Below, piece after piece: positions 36,901 to 48,521 of a DNA stretch of 64,000 bases. The notes beneath the pieces were generated by a model, which did no database searches, was not told the DNA's origin, and was given only the letters and a program-made list of their open reading frames with translations. Made by a program: the position numbers and the translations under genes. Position 1 is the stretch's first letter, and each line of letters begins with the position of its first letter. This DNA comes from Tubulanus polymorphus (taxonomy: Eukaryota; Nemertea; Palaeonemertea; Tubulaniformes; Tubulanidae). The DNA is taken from assembly GCF_964204645.1 (NCBI RefSeq), contig NC_134033.1, forward strand, positions 1,609,631 through 1,673,630, in the 5' to 3' direction.

Positions 36901-39900
36901 AAAATCAGTGGGTTACTTTCAATTTCAGTTAGTGTATGCAACTAGGAATGTCATTCCAATTCAAATTCAACTACAAATTCATTACATATTTTTGACTCAA
37001 TGTTTAACCGCAAATTAATTAAACGTCTTTTTCACGAACATTTTAACTCTAAGTTGAAACGTTTTCGCTTTTATGAATACCGTATCGATTTCGTTCAAAG
37101 GATCCGGCGATGTCGATGACCTTGACCTGCCGTTACGAAGAGACGACAATTCCGTACATCCGGGCACTCGTCGAGTACGCCAATCTGGATCCGGTTATCA
37201 AAGTCTACCACAAAATCATTTCCGACAAAGAAATTCTCGGGATTAAAACTATCACCGGATCTCATGTAGGTCACGCTCGCATTTTACTCAATTTACTCAT
37301 CTCGCTGATCTTTGTATTTTGATAAAGACTATTTTCAAAAAAGAATCATGGGCCGATTCCATAGTCATGACTTAGACTTAAGACCAGTCTAAGACCAACT
37401 CAGTTGTTCTATAGCCAATCTAACAACTTAAGACTAGTCTAAGCTCATCTTTGTTCTATAACCAATCTAACAACTTAAGATCAGTCTAAACTCAGTTTAG
37501 TTCTATAACCAATCTAACAACTTAAGATCAATCTACAGACTTAATCCCACTTATGAACTTAAGTCTCGACTGTGGAACCGGCTACTTTTCCATAGCTCAG
37601 CTTGGATTTGAAATGCAATTTCATTTTCGATGAGTTAACTCTTCGCTTAAATTCTAACCCATGCGACATAGGAGTTAATTTTGAACTCTAATTTCAACTC
37701 GCGTTTCAATTTTTGAGTCAAATTTCTAATCGGTACACTGTGGAAGCGGGTCATCTTTAACAACTGATCGTCTCGTTGAGCGAGCGGGTCAAATATTAAA
37801 TCTTTTTCCCATTCTCTGTAATCTTTATGACAGTTGAAACAAGCCGAAGTTTTCGGAGGAAGCGTTACTTTCAGTCGACAAGCGCAAAAGTAAGGATGAA
37901 ACATTTTATATTTCTCAGGGACAGTTCCTCTATAAGGTTCACATCCAATCGTTATATGTAGTTGCTTAGTTTGGATTTCCTTGTTTTATCAATGAATTCA
38001 ATTCAAATAATTCAAACCTTTCGCAAAACGGAATCGAAAAGATATTATTACCTATGATAAGATAAAAACCCACTATTTACAAATTAAAAGAAATCTAAAA
38101 TCTAAAATCGTCAGGTGACGCCACCTGACGATGATCTCTAGTGTGAGATCGAAACGTCTTGTTCTTATATTTAAGATTGTTTCAATCAATAAATTCTCGA
38201 TTTTAGATTTCTTTTAATTTGTAAATAGTGGGTTTTTATCTTATGATCTGTTCACCACGTTTGAGTGTGGTTATCGTACCATATTATTACCTAATTACCG
38301 ATTCATATTTTAACTATTTATTCTCAGTGCTTGGTTGTCGCCGTTGCGAAGTCCGTTGACTAAGAAACTAATGAAAAGGGTTCAACTTCTGACGGGTTTA
38401 AGCACGAAAGTTAACCCCCTGAAATGGACCCGTCACAGCGAGGATTTACAAGTAAGCCCCTCTGACTGGATCCAGTTTCTTTGACCTAATCATTCTCGAT
38501 GATTTCAATGATTCGACAGAATTCCGGTGTCTAGAATCACGGGATGATAGCGGGTATTGTAGAGAATAGATTCACCACGTGACTGGTCATCACGTGGATA
38601 AATAGCCACTGCACTGACCAGACAAACTTACTCGCTTAACCAATAACTACGAATCAGTGGTCTGGTGGTTAGCGTACAAGCCTGGCATGCTGGAGGTATC
38701 CAGTTCGCGGCCAGGCATGCCGGAAGTCACTAGTTCGCTATAAGGGTCTTGTGAAATTTCTAGGTCAAATCTTTTAAAAACAGATCACTTCTAGATTTAT
38801 TTTACGTGAAATTCTGAAATTTTGACTCAATAAATTTTTTCAAACACTCCGTATTTTCTTACACTCATTCACCCGATTAAATAAACTACTATATTCGCTA
38901 GGTACCGAAAGCTGAATTCACTTGACGTTTGTTTATTTTGTCTTCAGGTAGGGAACTACGGGCCTGGCGGATTTTACGAATCACATTTCGACTCATCAAT
39001 CGCTTACGTAAGAGAGATTCGTTAAGATTATTAGCAAGAAAACTAACTTTCAAAAAATTCGAAATTCAATTCGCCTTGAAAAATATCGCGTAAGATTGCT
39101 TAATATCGTAATGATAAACAAAATATCAATTATATAATATCAAGGATCAATAATAAAGTAATTGAATTGGATTTACCGGCAACCAGTCTACCGCTCGCTA
39201 TATTGATGACGTAGCGCACATCCCGTCGAAAAAAATGATCGATGATAAAACCCGGTCTAACCAACGCGGCAGATATAAGAGATGAAATATATTCGATTGC
39301 AAAATAAACACAAAAATTCACAATTGTAATTGTTCATTCGAAACGCCAATACTGATGACGTAGTGCACAACGAATCGCACATAATCCCTTAGATAACGAA
39401 TACCAGGTATCGATCGATACATTATTGTAACGGTTTTTGCGGCGTCGAAAATATCTCGAAAACTACTATCTGAAATATAGGTCAGCGATGACCTACTTTT
39501 TACGTTTTGAATTGTTTTTCTAACGCAGAACGACACCTCACGGGCGTTCGCAGCCGACGCTCACCGGCTCTACGGATCGCAGGGTGACCGCATAGCCACC
39601 TGGATGTTCTACGTAAGTCAAAACCTATTCCTCGATGAATTCTCTATAAAAAAAAAATGAAAACAAATGTTATTCACTAAAAGACATTTTCCAATGTCTA
39701 TTTCAACTTGTTTGAACGGACGTTGGGTGCTAAAACTCAGTCGGTTTTGGTAATACACACCAGATACAGGTCGATGGACAGTTGGACTAAAACACTAATT
39801 TATAAATCTGGGCCCAGTTTCACAAAAAGGTTTCACTCTTAAATCGATTTAATTTCTTCATTAATTCAGTTTATCTGAAATCGATTTAGGCCTTAATCAT

Positions 39901-40507
39901 TTTTGTGAAACTGGTCCCTGGTCTTAACTGATAAATTCCTGATATAGGTTTTTATAATGACAAACCACGGATGAGCAGCTTGAATAAAACATAGATTTTT
40001 TACTCGAATCTAGCACTTTATTATTTTACTCAAATAGAATCAGCAACAAGTTATACTTGTCAAATTTTAGTTCAGCTGCCCTTCTCTTAACTATATCAAA
40101 TATGTAGGTCTGGAAACTGAATAAGTTTTGGCGCCCGACGTCCTTCAAACAGGTTGAAATAGACGTGTTACTTGTTATTTCAGTTTAGCGATGTAGGCGC
40201 TGGAGGTAGGACGGTATTCCCTAAAATAAACGTCACGATACCGGTAACGAAAGGATCGGCCGCGTTTTGGTACAACCTCCACAGAAACGGGTCACCTGAC
40301 ATGCGCACTCTGCACGCCGGATGTCCGGTACTATTGGGCTCGAAATGGGGTAAGATTCTTCCAAAGAGAATTGCCTCCGAATTGGCGAACCGTTGAATGT
40401 GAATTTTTGAAAATATTCCTCTTTTTAAATTTTCAGTTGGTAATTTATGGATTCTAGAAGGTGGACAGACGTTCAGACATTCCTGTTCGATAGACAGCAA
40501 TATTTAG
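33904..40507 (+). CDS. P4HA: Prolyl 4-hydroxylase alpha subunit
   Basis: Twelve coding exons: 33904-34115, 34649-34905, 35562-35890, 36029-36080, 36365-36525, 37101-37265, 37834-37889, 38328-38451, 38948-39007, 39529-39612, 40184-40349 and 40437-40507. The total is 1737 nt, 578 residues, close to the family's usual 530-550. A signal peptide (MMLSSILFLMLTYSVAHVSS) leads into the N-terminal region, a TPR-like peptide-substrate region (DPYRALEIVEHIR) and the catalytic 2-oxoglutarate/Fe(II) dioxygenase domain. Iron ligands His465 and Asp467 lie in ESHFDSS and His544 in TLHAGC; the 2-oxoglutarate-binding Lys is 554 in GSKW. In the ER this enzyme hydroxylates prolines in collagen-type X-Pro-Gly repeats, with protein disulfide isomerase as beta subunit. 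The 56-nt exon 7 was required by the phases. No ER-retention motif is expected on this subunit. An in-frame ATG at 33880 lies before a TTTACAG acceptor, so 33904 is preferred. AATAAA at 40516. Confidence 0.93.
34926..35060. mobile_element. MITE-like element, GGGCCCAGTTTCAC family, in a P4HA intron
   Basis: Near-identical to the copy at 17656-17784, with a slightly altered left end (GGCCTCTCAGTTTCAC). A shorter relative occupies 39810-39921 in another intron of the same gene. Confidence 0.75.
38056..38246. mobile_element. Nested palindromic element in P4HA intron 7
   Basis: The left arm (38056-38110, AAGATAAAAACCCACTATTT...) and the right arm (38198-38246, ...AAATAGTGGGTTTTTATCTT) are almost perfect inverted repeats of about 48 bp. 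Just inside the left arm lies a second palindrome, CGTCAGGTG-ACG-CCACCTGACG. This structure fits a MITE. Confidence 0.85.
38645..38710 (+). repeat. tRNA-like fragment in P4HA intron 8
   Basis: GGTCTGGTGGTTAGCGTAC resembles a pol III A box and TATCCAGTTCGCGG a poor B box. The arms do not pair well, so this is most likely a degraded SINE head. Confidence 0.3.
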
Positions 40508-40604
40508 CCATTTAAAATAAAGAAAATTTGAATAAATAAATCTATATAATTTCATATTTTAGAATATTTTCTCTTTTGGTCATTTCCTCTGCAATAAAAA
40601 TCCA

Positions 40605-40995
40605 ACAGTTCCACAGTTGTGTTGGTTGAATTTGACGGTGAATCCAGTTCCACAGTTTTGAGGGTTTAATTTGACTCTTGACCCAGTTCCACAGTTGTGT
40701 TGATTTAATTCGATTCTGAACCCAGTTCCACAGTTGTGTGGATTTAATTTGATTCTGAACCCAGTTCCACGTGGGTTTAATTAGACTCTGAACCCAGTTC
40801 CACAGTTGTGCGAGTTTAACTCAACTTTGAACCCAGTTGCACAGTTGTGTGGGTTTAATTTGACTCTGAACCCAATTCCACAGTTGTGTGGGTTTAATTT
40901 GACCCTGGCTCCAGCTCAACAGTTGTGTGGGTTTAACTCGACTTTGAACGCAGTTCCACAGTTGTGTGGGTATAATTTGACTCTTGACCCAGTTT
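40605..40995. repeat. 39-bp minisatellite upstream of the second GPCR
   Basis: About ten units of CCCAGTTCCACAGTTGTG plus GGGTTTAATTTGACTCTGAA, ending about 130 bases before the receptor start. The forward 13-residue repeat frame (40806-41114) is not a gene. Confidence 0.92.
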
Positions 40996-41123
40996 ACAGT
41001 GTGGATTCATCCGAGGAACTAGTGACTGATAGTTCACAGCTCGCATTGAGAGTAGATTTGATGTTAAGTGAGGACGAGAGAGAAAGAGAGAGAGAGAGAG
41101 GTGTGTGTTACTGATTATAGGTT

Positions 41124-42212
41124 ATGAGCTCCGACATGAATTCTACCACAATCTCTACGACTACACTTGATCCCTGCCACGTCAGCCGGTATCCACCCTT
41201 AAGATGGAATCAGGTTTTCAGTTATAGTATTTACTTGTATGGATATTTTCCGGCTACAGTTTTAGGAATGATTCTAAACTCTGTTTCTATTCTAGTATTC
41301 AGAAAGATCGGTCGCTCCACGTATCTAACTATAATCATTCTCGCCTGGTTTGATTTACTGTTCGTATTTTCAGTGTTTCTTCTTTATCCATTTCGAATAT
41401 TCATAATCAACTTTCAACATATATATGTTCTCGGCCGTTACGATGATTGGTTTTTTGGACACGAAATTATAATTTGGGTTCTACCACTGTTTCATACGTT
41501 TCAAATGGCAAAAAATTGGTCCGTAGTTATAATCAATTTTGAAAGACTTCTGGTTGTCGCGAGTCCGCTGTATTTTAAACGATTCTGGAACAAAAAACAA
41601 ATCATTTTTCTGTCGGTTTTAAACGCAATTTCTTCCGCAGTTTGTTTCTGGCCGTATTATTTTCCACTACGTTTACCCGGAAGGGCCACACGACTCTGTT
41701 TCGAACGTTTATTTACATTGGGAGCTTTTAGAGCGAAAACAATTCGAACACCTTTTGTTCATGCACATGGAACACGTTACGTTAATAATTCCTATATTTT
41801 CATGACTGTTCTTGTACCTTTTATTTTTCTGATTGTGATAAATCTAACTTTGTTCGGAATTATGATATTTCGAAAACTAAATCGAAAGAAACAATTTCAC
41901 GCGGACGCGGCGGCGCCCGGTGAAAAATCTACCGAACTCAAAATATTAAAACTGGTTCTTATAATTGTAGCTATATTTTTCATCTGTGAAATTCCCGCAT
42001 CACTGGACCGTACGTTACATTACTTCAGAAAGGAGTTTGGATTACGTAACGGTCTAACTGGGGATGAAATGATGATCATGCGTAAAGTAGGAATTCTGCT
42101 CAGTGTTTTTGACTCATCCGCAAATTTCTTCGTTTACTGCGCAACAAACGGCGCCTTTAGAAAAAAAGCTAAACACATTTTACTGATATATTATTTGTGT
42201 GATTCTAAATAG
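41124..42212 (+). CDS. Rhodopsin-like (class A) G-protein-coupled receptor, paralog 2
   Basis: An intronless frame of 362 residues. An alternative ATG at 41136 matches the start conserved with paralog 1. Seven hydrophobic segments are visible: TM1 around FPATVLGMILNSVSILVF, TM2 TIIILAWFDLLFVFSVF, TM3 ending NFERLLVVASP, TM4 IIFLSVLNAISSAV, TM5 YIFMTVLVPFIFLIVINL, TM6 LVLIIVAIFFICEIP, and TM7 with FDSSANFFVYC. The third loop (RKKQFHADAAAPGEKSTELK) is identical to paralog 1 in most positions. Identity is high along the whole protein, and sequence after the stop (TAGAACAGA, AACAGAACAAAACATT) is also shared, so the duplication included flanks. The ligand is unknown; the architecture is that of invertebrate peptide receptors. 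AATAAA occurs near 42304. Confidence 0.92.
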   Translation: MSSDMNSTTISTTTLDPCHVSRYPPLRWNQVFSYSIYLYGYFPATVLGMILNSVSILVFRKIGRSTYLTIIILAWFDLLFVFSVFLLYPFRIFIINFQHIYVLGRYDDWFFGHEIIIWVLPLFHTFQMAKNWSVVIINFERLLVVASPLYFKRFWNKKQIIFLSVLNAISSAVCFWPYYFPLRLPGRATRLCFERLFTLGAFRAKTIRTPFVHAHGTRYVNNSYIFMTVLVPFIFLIVINLTLFGIMIFRKLNRKKQFHADAAAPGEKSTELKILKLVLIIVAIFFICEIPASLDRTLHYFRKEFGLRNGLTGDEMMIMRKVGILLSVFDSSANFFVYCATNGAFRKKAKHILLIYYLCDSK

Positions 42213-42214
42213 AA

Positions 42215-44225
42215 CAGAGAAAAAAACACTTTAATTTCATAAGTATCAGAACAAAACATTGTGTTGATATGATATCAACTCAGTGGATGATGATACTGAT
42301 ACGAATAAACCCGAGCATTTTTCTTAACTTCTGCTCAAGATTTTTACAATTTTGCGGCTAACAAAAAATACACGAATATCAAAGTATCACTAAACAGAAC
42401 ACAAACAAAAACAGTTAAATCATTCATTCTATATATTGAAAAATTACGCTCCCCGCCCTGCGAACCCCTCACTTCCTCACCCCCGAACCCCTCATTCCCT
42501 CCCCGGGTTATTGCTCGTAGAGTTTTACTGGTGAATTGGATTCAAACACGCGAAAAGATCAAATTTTTATGAACCTGTTTCTTTTTCTTTTTTATAAAGA
42601 ATTGATGAGTTCAGGGTCGATTAGAATCGGTAAAGGACTCAGTTGAAAGGGGCCGCGTTAGATTTGAGTTTCAAAACGTCGGGAAAAATAATGGAAATCG
42701 AACATATTTCTAATCAGAGATGAACTGAACTCAGAACTGTTGAACTGTGGACCTTAAGTGTGGATCAAGGGACCTAAACAGGTGGAACTGCATCAACAGA
42801 ACTCCGTGGAACTGGGGACCAAAACTATTGAATTCATTGAAATGACTTGTCGATAGTCAAACTGTTAGTCGTCACCTGTGGATTCAAGTTTATCCCTTTT
42901 CTTTGCTCGTACAAAGAATTATATTTGCGGTCTGGTTCATGTAAAACTGAAGCTGCACTGAAACGCTGATGACAGAGTGCGCCTATCTATCAACTACAGA
43001 TATTGAAGGGTATTTGAATGCAGGTCTGGTAAGTAAATTCGGCTAGCTCGAAAACATATGAATTACTAAACTATCAATAAAATCTCACAATTGGGTTATT
43101 CTGGTTGAAATGAACTCCCCAGAAGAGACCTATCATAACCTACCGTCAAACGTCAGATATAAAGGTCCTTATCACGAAGAAGCGAACCGGGCTATAACTA
43201 AATAATGGAATTTGGGGATGTGGGTTCGAATCCTCAAAATGGATGGAAAATCGGATAATTTTTTCGAAAATTATCATTTGAAAACATTTTGCAATATTTT
43301 GATTCTACTCCCCCAGGGGAAGTTGGCAACTAAGAATGAAAATGTATTGACCTTAGAGAACGATTTGAGTAAACCGGTAATTTTAGGCATTGATTTGCTT
43401 AAATCCTGTTTTTTGATTCGTTGAATAAATTATATTCCACAACAAAGGGCGGTAATAACTACCGCAAACCGCGCAATCAACTCAATTATTCATTTCGTTT
43501 AAACTTTATCGAACTCAGGAAAGCCTTGAAATATCCACGGCATTCTACGCAATTTATCAGTTTTAGAATCGGATTCTAGACACCTAGATTCAGAAATACA
43601 AACTGTATGCCAGTTTCACAGTTGTGAGTTAGAGTTAACTCATAGCTCAGGATCCAGTTCCACAGTTGTGAGTTAGAGTTAACTCTGAGCTTAGGATCCA
43701 GTTCCACAGTTGTGAGTTAGAGTTAACTGTGAACTCAGAATCCAGTTCCACAGTTTTGAGTTAGAGTTAACTCTGAACTCAGGATCCAGTTCCACAGTTG
43801 TGAGTATGAGTTAACCTGGGATGCTGTGAGTTCAGATTTGGCTCAGATTTAATTAAGCTGATTTTTTTCTCAGAGCTGTGGAACCGGGTCCAAATTAGGA
43901 TTAACCTCAACAAATACAGGTTTAGGTTCAGGAAAAGCTTAAAAAAGTGACAAATGATGATCTTAAGCCAGGTTTTGCTAGATATAGGTTTTTACGGAAT
44001 TTTTAGAAAAGAAATATTTGAACTTCAACAACCGCGAGTTAAATATTTCATCACATTTTTTATGGTTTTATGGTTTCATTTCGAAGTCAAATATTATTCT
44101 TCTTTGTTGCAAAATATCTATTACCAGTACCATTACAATACAGTCAACCAAATCAGGAGAGAGAACTAGTACGGGCTTCATTGGTTTTCTGGTAATCATA
44201 CACTAATTATTTTTCTTTGTTAATT
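42215..44225. other. Intergenic region after the second GPCR
   Basis: It holds AACTGTGGAACT words (42730-42840), a possible small exon (42969-43028, ATG to GTAAGT, unsupported) and a tandem array of CCAGTTCCACAGTTGTGAGTT (about 43610-43830, unit about 45 bp). No gene was confirmed. Confidence 0.45.
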
Positions 44226-44227
44226 AG

Positions 44228-46193
44228 GATCCAACGCGATCGCTGAAGCCACACAGAAAAGGTAGGCATCATCAACTGATAAAGTATTCAACTATTAAAT
44301 TCCACGCAGTTTAGTTTATTCTGGGTTTTTTATTTTCACGAAGCAGAAAGTTTAGAACAAAAAGTCGTTTCCCCAACGAAACTGCAGGTTTAAACTTTTA
44401 TACAGCGCGCATTGTTACCGGTAATGAAGATAATACTCAATTCTTATTCAAATAATTAATTTGTCGCTTATGAATATCTAGAATATGTATGAATTTGTGC
44501 TGAAAATAGATTATTTTCAGGACTTAAGGACCAAAAATGTGTACTATCTTTGATAAAAACTGAGAAAGTATCAAAACATTTAGGAATGCGTATTAACTCT
44601 TATTTCTTTGAAATCAGTAGGGCCCGATTTCGATCGTAAGACCATATTAGTTCTATTGCCAATCTTATAACTTTAAGTCAGTTAGATAATTTAAGACCAC
44701 TTTCGGATTTAAGTCACGACTCGCTGCCCAGATTTCGACTAGAAACTGTTTCTCAGCGAAACTGTGTTGTTCAGTAAACGAAGCCGATTAATAATTGATC
44801 ATCTGCTAGAATTTACGACCGGTTGTGGCTATACACGCAGCTAGCTGCAGTCGCGTGTGCGGCTCTGAGTTTTATGAGTCGACGTGAGTTCACGTTCAGT
44901 CCTAGGGGATTCATATAAAGTACAATTATTCGTGCAACGGGGATCGAACGTGACAACAGCGTCCAGTTCAACAGTCGACACTACCTTTGATCTTACGACG
45001 ACCCACCCACCAAATGAAATCTAGACGACGGTTTTAGGATTTAGTTTAGGCTGAGCCCAATAGGGGTCGGTCTTAAAGATGGCCGTTAACTATTTGAATT
45101 TGAATACCTTTAATACCCTTGATATTCTGAAAAACCCAACGGTCAAATTAGCTAAATTCATTAAGACCGACTTAGATGTATATAGATCCCTCCAATAGTA
45201 TATATAGTATTGTAAATAGTTGATGTATATATATTTCGTTACGTTTTCATTCTCTAAATTTTAATCACTTCTCAGTGTTGTTTTGTAAATATTTGTATAT
45301 ACATGTGTAATAGTTTTCCCCCATATACCATGGAAATGGTTGGAGTGTGAACTAAGATCGTAATCGTAATCGTTAAGAAATTCTAAGAGCTCTTCTTCAA
45401 GTGCGTGTTTTGAAAATTGTGATATTCAAAACATCGATATTCTCACCTCTTAAGATTGGCTAATGAAAACATTAAATACTGAACAAGCGAACTATGTGGA
45501 TTTATACAGAAAATCTCAAATTCAGAAGGAAAAAGAGTCTGGAAGGCTTCGTTTGGGTAATGGCTTGTCAGAGCCGTCGGAAGGAATTTTTCAGTGGCGA
45601 GGCTTATTTCTGAAGGGGGTCTGGGGGCCCTCCCCTAGACAAATTTTGAAAATTCAATCGCCGGAGATGCGTTTTGGGGGCATTTCACGGTCTCATTCAC
45701 AGAAGCATGAGAAGCCGTGAGCCAAACACCTAGTACATAGAATGACGAGCTGCTACGCGGTTCAGCGAGCTTTTGAAAAAATTTTGTTAAGCAAAAAAAG
45801 TGGGGCGGCTTTGTCCCGACGGCCCTGCTTGTAAGAAACTTTTCGACCATATCCCAACAGTAAAACTAAATCAGTCCCAGACTGGGGGTGCGGGATTTTC
45901 TATAACATCTCAGTGTTTCATTAATGGTTGATAATGAATCGGCTAAAATCTGAATATATCAGTCGTCACTGTTGCGATGGTTTCAAGCTGCTGCGAACAC
46001 GGCCGCGTACAAGCTACGCGACTTAATCAAATACACAAGCGATCTCGTAAAACAAAACGCGGAAAAATCTCTCCGGGACAAAGTGGCACCGTTCACCGCA
46101 AGCTACAAAAGTTTTGATGACGAGTGGGATTTATCAGTGACTATATTGAAATATAAGCCTCCACAAACTATTCATCACACAGCAGCGCGCTGA
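44228..46193 (+). CDS. Orphan coding exon(s) of an unrecognised gene
   Basis: The segment 45963-46193, after an AG acceptor at 45961-45962, is open to a TGA and has protein-like composition: amphipathic helices (KLRDLIKYTSDLVKQ, EKSLRDKVAPF) and balanced charge. This suggests the last exon of a gene. A short upstream segment 44228-44261 has good GT-AG borders and could be an earlier exon, but its phase (34 nt) does not join directly to frame 0 of the last exon, so at least one exon is missing or the pairing is wrong. A second frame of the last exon, open to 46117 and Arg/Lys rich, would be in phase with it. No start codon or domain was identified. Confidence 0.3.
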
Positions 46194-47045
46194 CTAGTGA
46201 CAACTTTACAGCGAGTCAATTAATTGTTAATTGCGTTCAGTGAAAGAGACGCCATAGTGATGCCGAACCGATACCAGACCGGAAATGAAATAGTGTCGCA
46301 GACGTGTTTGAGTTGATGCGTGTTTGTGATTTCGTCGCGAATATGGCTGCCGCCTTAATCTCACTATGACGTCACTGAGTTCCTTTCAAGTGTAATCTAC
46401 AGACTTTTCCAGCTATGACATCATACGATTATCGACTGTTCGCCTTCTTGTCTCGGTCTGTTAAGTCAAATCGTTAAAAGGTAATTTGATGACGTCAAAG
46501 GAGGATTAATGGAGGCAGCCATCTTTTCCGGAAAATCCTAAGATCACAATAAGGCAATAGGATTAAAGACATCTTTATGGAGTCGCCAAGATAGTAAGTT
46601 GGTTGATGATGTCATAGGGGGAATCTAACAGTGGAAGGATCTAAAGATTGAATCAGTCGCGTTAGAAATTAGATGACGTCATAGGGTGATTTATGAAACG
46701 GTAAATAGTAGGAGTACACAACCGCTCTGCAATAGCGTCTGATTTATGGAGTTACTGTTAACTTGATGAATGTTTGTTTTTATTTGACGCTGCACAGTTT
46801 TTGCGTGCTGTGTACCGCCGATTTTCTGAATGGAAATAGCCGGAAGCGGAAGCGATTAATGGCTAACGTTAAGTGAACAGTAACGCGGCGCGCACCTGAA
46901 TTAAGCGAACATTAAAAAGTATAGTATTTATACCTCAGAGAGCGGCGGCGGTCGGGCAGACTATCGGGATATCTACTTTCTGGAAAAGACCGTGGGTTAA
47001 TCTAAAACCAGTAAGTTGACCAAGAATATGTTGTAACGGATTTAC
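46194..47045. other. No gene recognised
   Basis: Several TGACGTCA or GATGACGTCA words (46365-46375, 46490-46500, 46675-46685) resemble CRE/ATF sites but occur without an identified promoter. GC-rich sequence lies near 46880-46970. Confidence 0.4.
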
Positions 47046-47048
47046 CAA

Positions 47049-48322
47049 AATGGAGAGTGGGGTCCTGTCCATATAGGACACACTGTCCAGACCGGGAGCG
47101 TGCGGGTGTCCTAGCCATTAGGAGACACCGTCCAGACTGGGAAAGTGGTCTCCTACCCATTAGGAGACACCGCCCAGACTGGTAGAGTGGTCTCCTACCC
47201 ATTAGGAGACACCGTCCAGACTGGGAAAGTGGTCTCCTACCCATTAGGAGACACCGCCCAGACTGGTAGAGTGGTCTCCTACCCATTAGGAGACACCATC
47301 CAGACTGGGAGAGTGGTCTCCTACCCATTAGGAGACACCGTCCAGACTGGGAGAGTGGTCTCCTACCCTTTAGGAGACACCGTCCAGACTGGGAGAGTGG
47401 TCCCCTACCCATTAGGAGACACCGTCCAGACTGGGAGAGTGGTCTCCTACCCATTAGGAGACACCGTCCAGACTGGTAGAGTGGTCTCCTACCCATTGGG
47501 AGACACCGTCCAGACTGGGAGAGTGGTCTCCTACCCTTTAGGAGACACCGTCCAGACTGGGAGAGTGGTCTCCTACCCATTGGGAGACACCGTCCAGACT
47601 GGGAGAGTGGTCTCCTACCCTTTAGGAGACACCGTCCAGACTGGGAGAGTGGTCTCCTACCCATTAGGAGACACCGTCCAGACTGGTAGAGTTGTCTCCT
47701 ACCCATTAGGAGACACCGTCCAGACTGGTAGAGTGGTCTCCTACCCATTAGGAGACACCGTCCAGACTGGGAGAGTGGTCTCCTACCCATTAGGAGACGC
47801 CGTCCAGACTGGGAGAGTGATCTCCTACCCATTAGGAGACACCGTCCAGACTGGGGAGTGATCTCCTACCCATTAGGAGACACCGTCCAGACTAGGAGAG
47901 TGGTCTCCTACCCATTAGGAGACACCGTCCAGACTGATAGAGTGGTCTCCTACCCATTAGGAGACACCGTCCAGACTGGTAGAGTGGTTTCCTACCCATT
48001 AGGAGACACCGTCCAGACTGGGAGAGTGGTCTCCTACCCATTAGGAGACACCGTCCAGACTGATAGAGTGGTCTCCTACCCATTAGGAGACACCGTTCAG
48101 ACTGGGAGAGTGGTCTCCTACCCATTAGGAGAAACCGTCCAGACTGGGAGAGTGGTCTCCTACCCATTAGGAGACACCGTCCAGACTGATAGAGTGGTCT
48201 CCTACCCATTAGGAGACACTGTCTAGACTGGTAGAGTGGTCTCCTGCCCATTAGGAGACACCGCCCAGACTGGGAGAGTGGTCTCCTACCCATTAGTGGA
48301 CACCGTCCAGACTGGTAGAGAG
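47049..48322. repeat. 42-bp minisatellite of hairpin-forming units, about 30 copies
   Basis: Each unit contains GTCTCCTA, five bases, then TAGGAGAC, a perfect 8-bp stem, plus CCGTCCAGACTGGGAGAGTG. The unit is 14 codons long, so both strands stay open for hundreds of bases (forward VVSYPLGDTVQTGR, reverse MGRRPLSQSGRCLL). One base is missing near 47853, which shifts the frame midway; this argues against coding. It lies about 200 bases upstream of the first exon found for the MINDY-4B-like gene. Confidence 0.95.
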
Positions 48323-48521
48323 CCCATAAGGAGACAGTTGCGGTGAAAATAATTTGTGTGGCTTTCAGAGCCCCGTTTCACTTGATATCAACTTGAAACT
48401 TGAAATCAATTCATGCGACAAAAATATAGGGAACGAAGGAATGTATTCAAACATTTATCGTTTCGTTTCATTCGTTGTTGAATTGTTATAAATTCAGTGT
48501 ACTACTTTTTACAGCTTGAAA

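Noticed and set aside
37647-37904. Minus-strand 85-codon frame with several cysteines, considered as a nested gene
   Set aside because: It overlaps the 56-nt P4HA exon on the plus strand, which is required by splice phase; the minus frame is its shadow plus intron.
40806-41114. 13-residue repeat frame ahead of the second GPCR, considered as an N-terminal extension
   Set aside because: It is the 39-bp minisatellite, ends at a stop before the receptor ATG and is also found in introns.
45463-45720. 85-codon forward frame
   Set aside because: Contains a GGGGGTCTGGGGGCCCTCCC palindromic word typical of dispersed repeats; no domain or splice context.
47002-48293. Long open frames on both strands of the 42-bp array, considered as a repeat protein
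   Set aside because: Both strands are equally open, a one-base deletion near 47853 breaks the frame, and no signal peptide or flanking exon fits.
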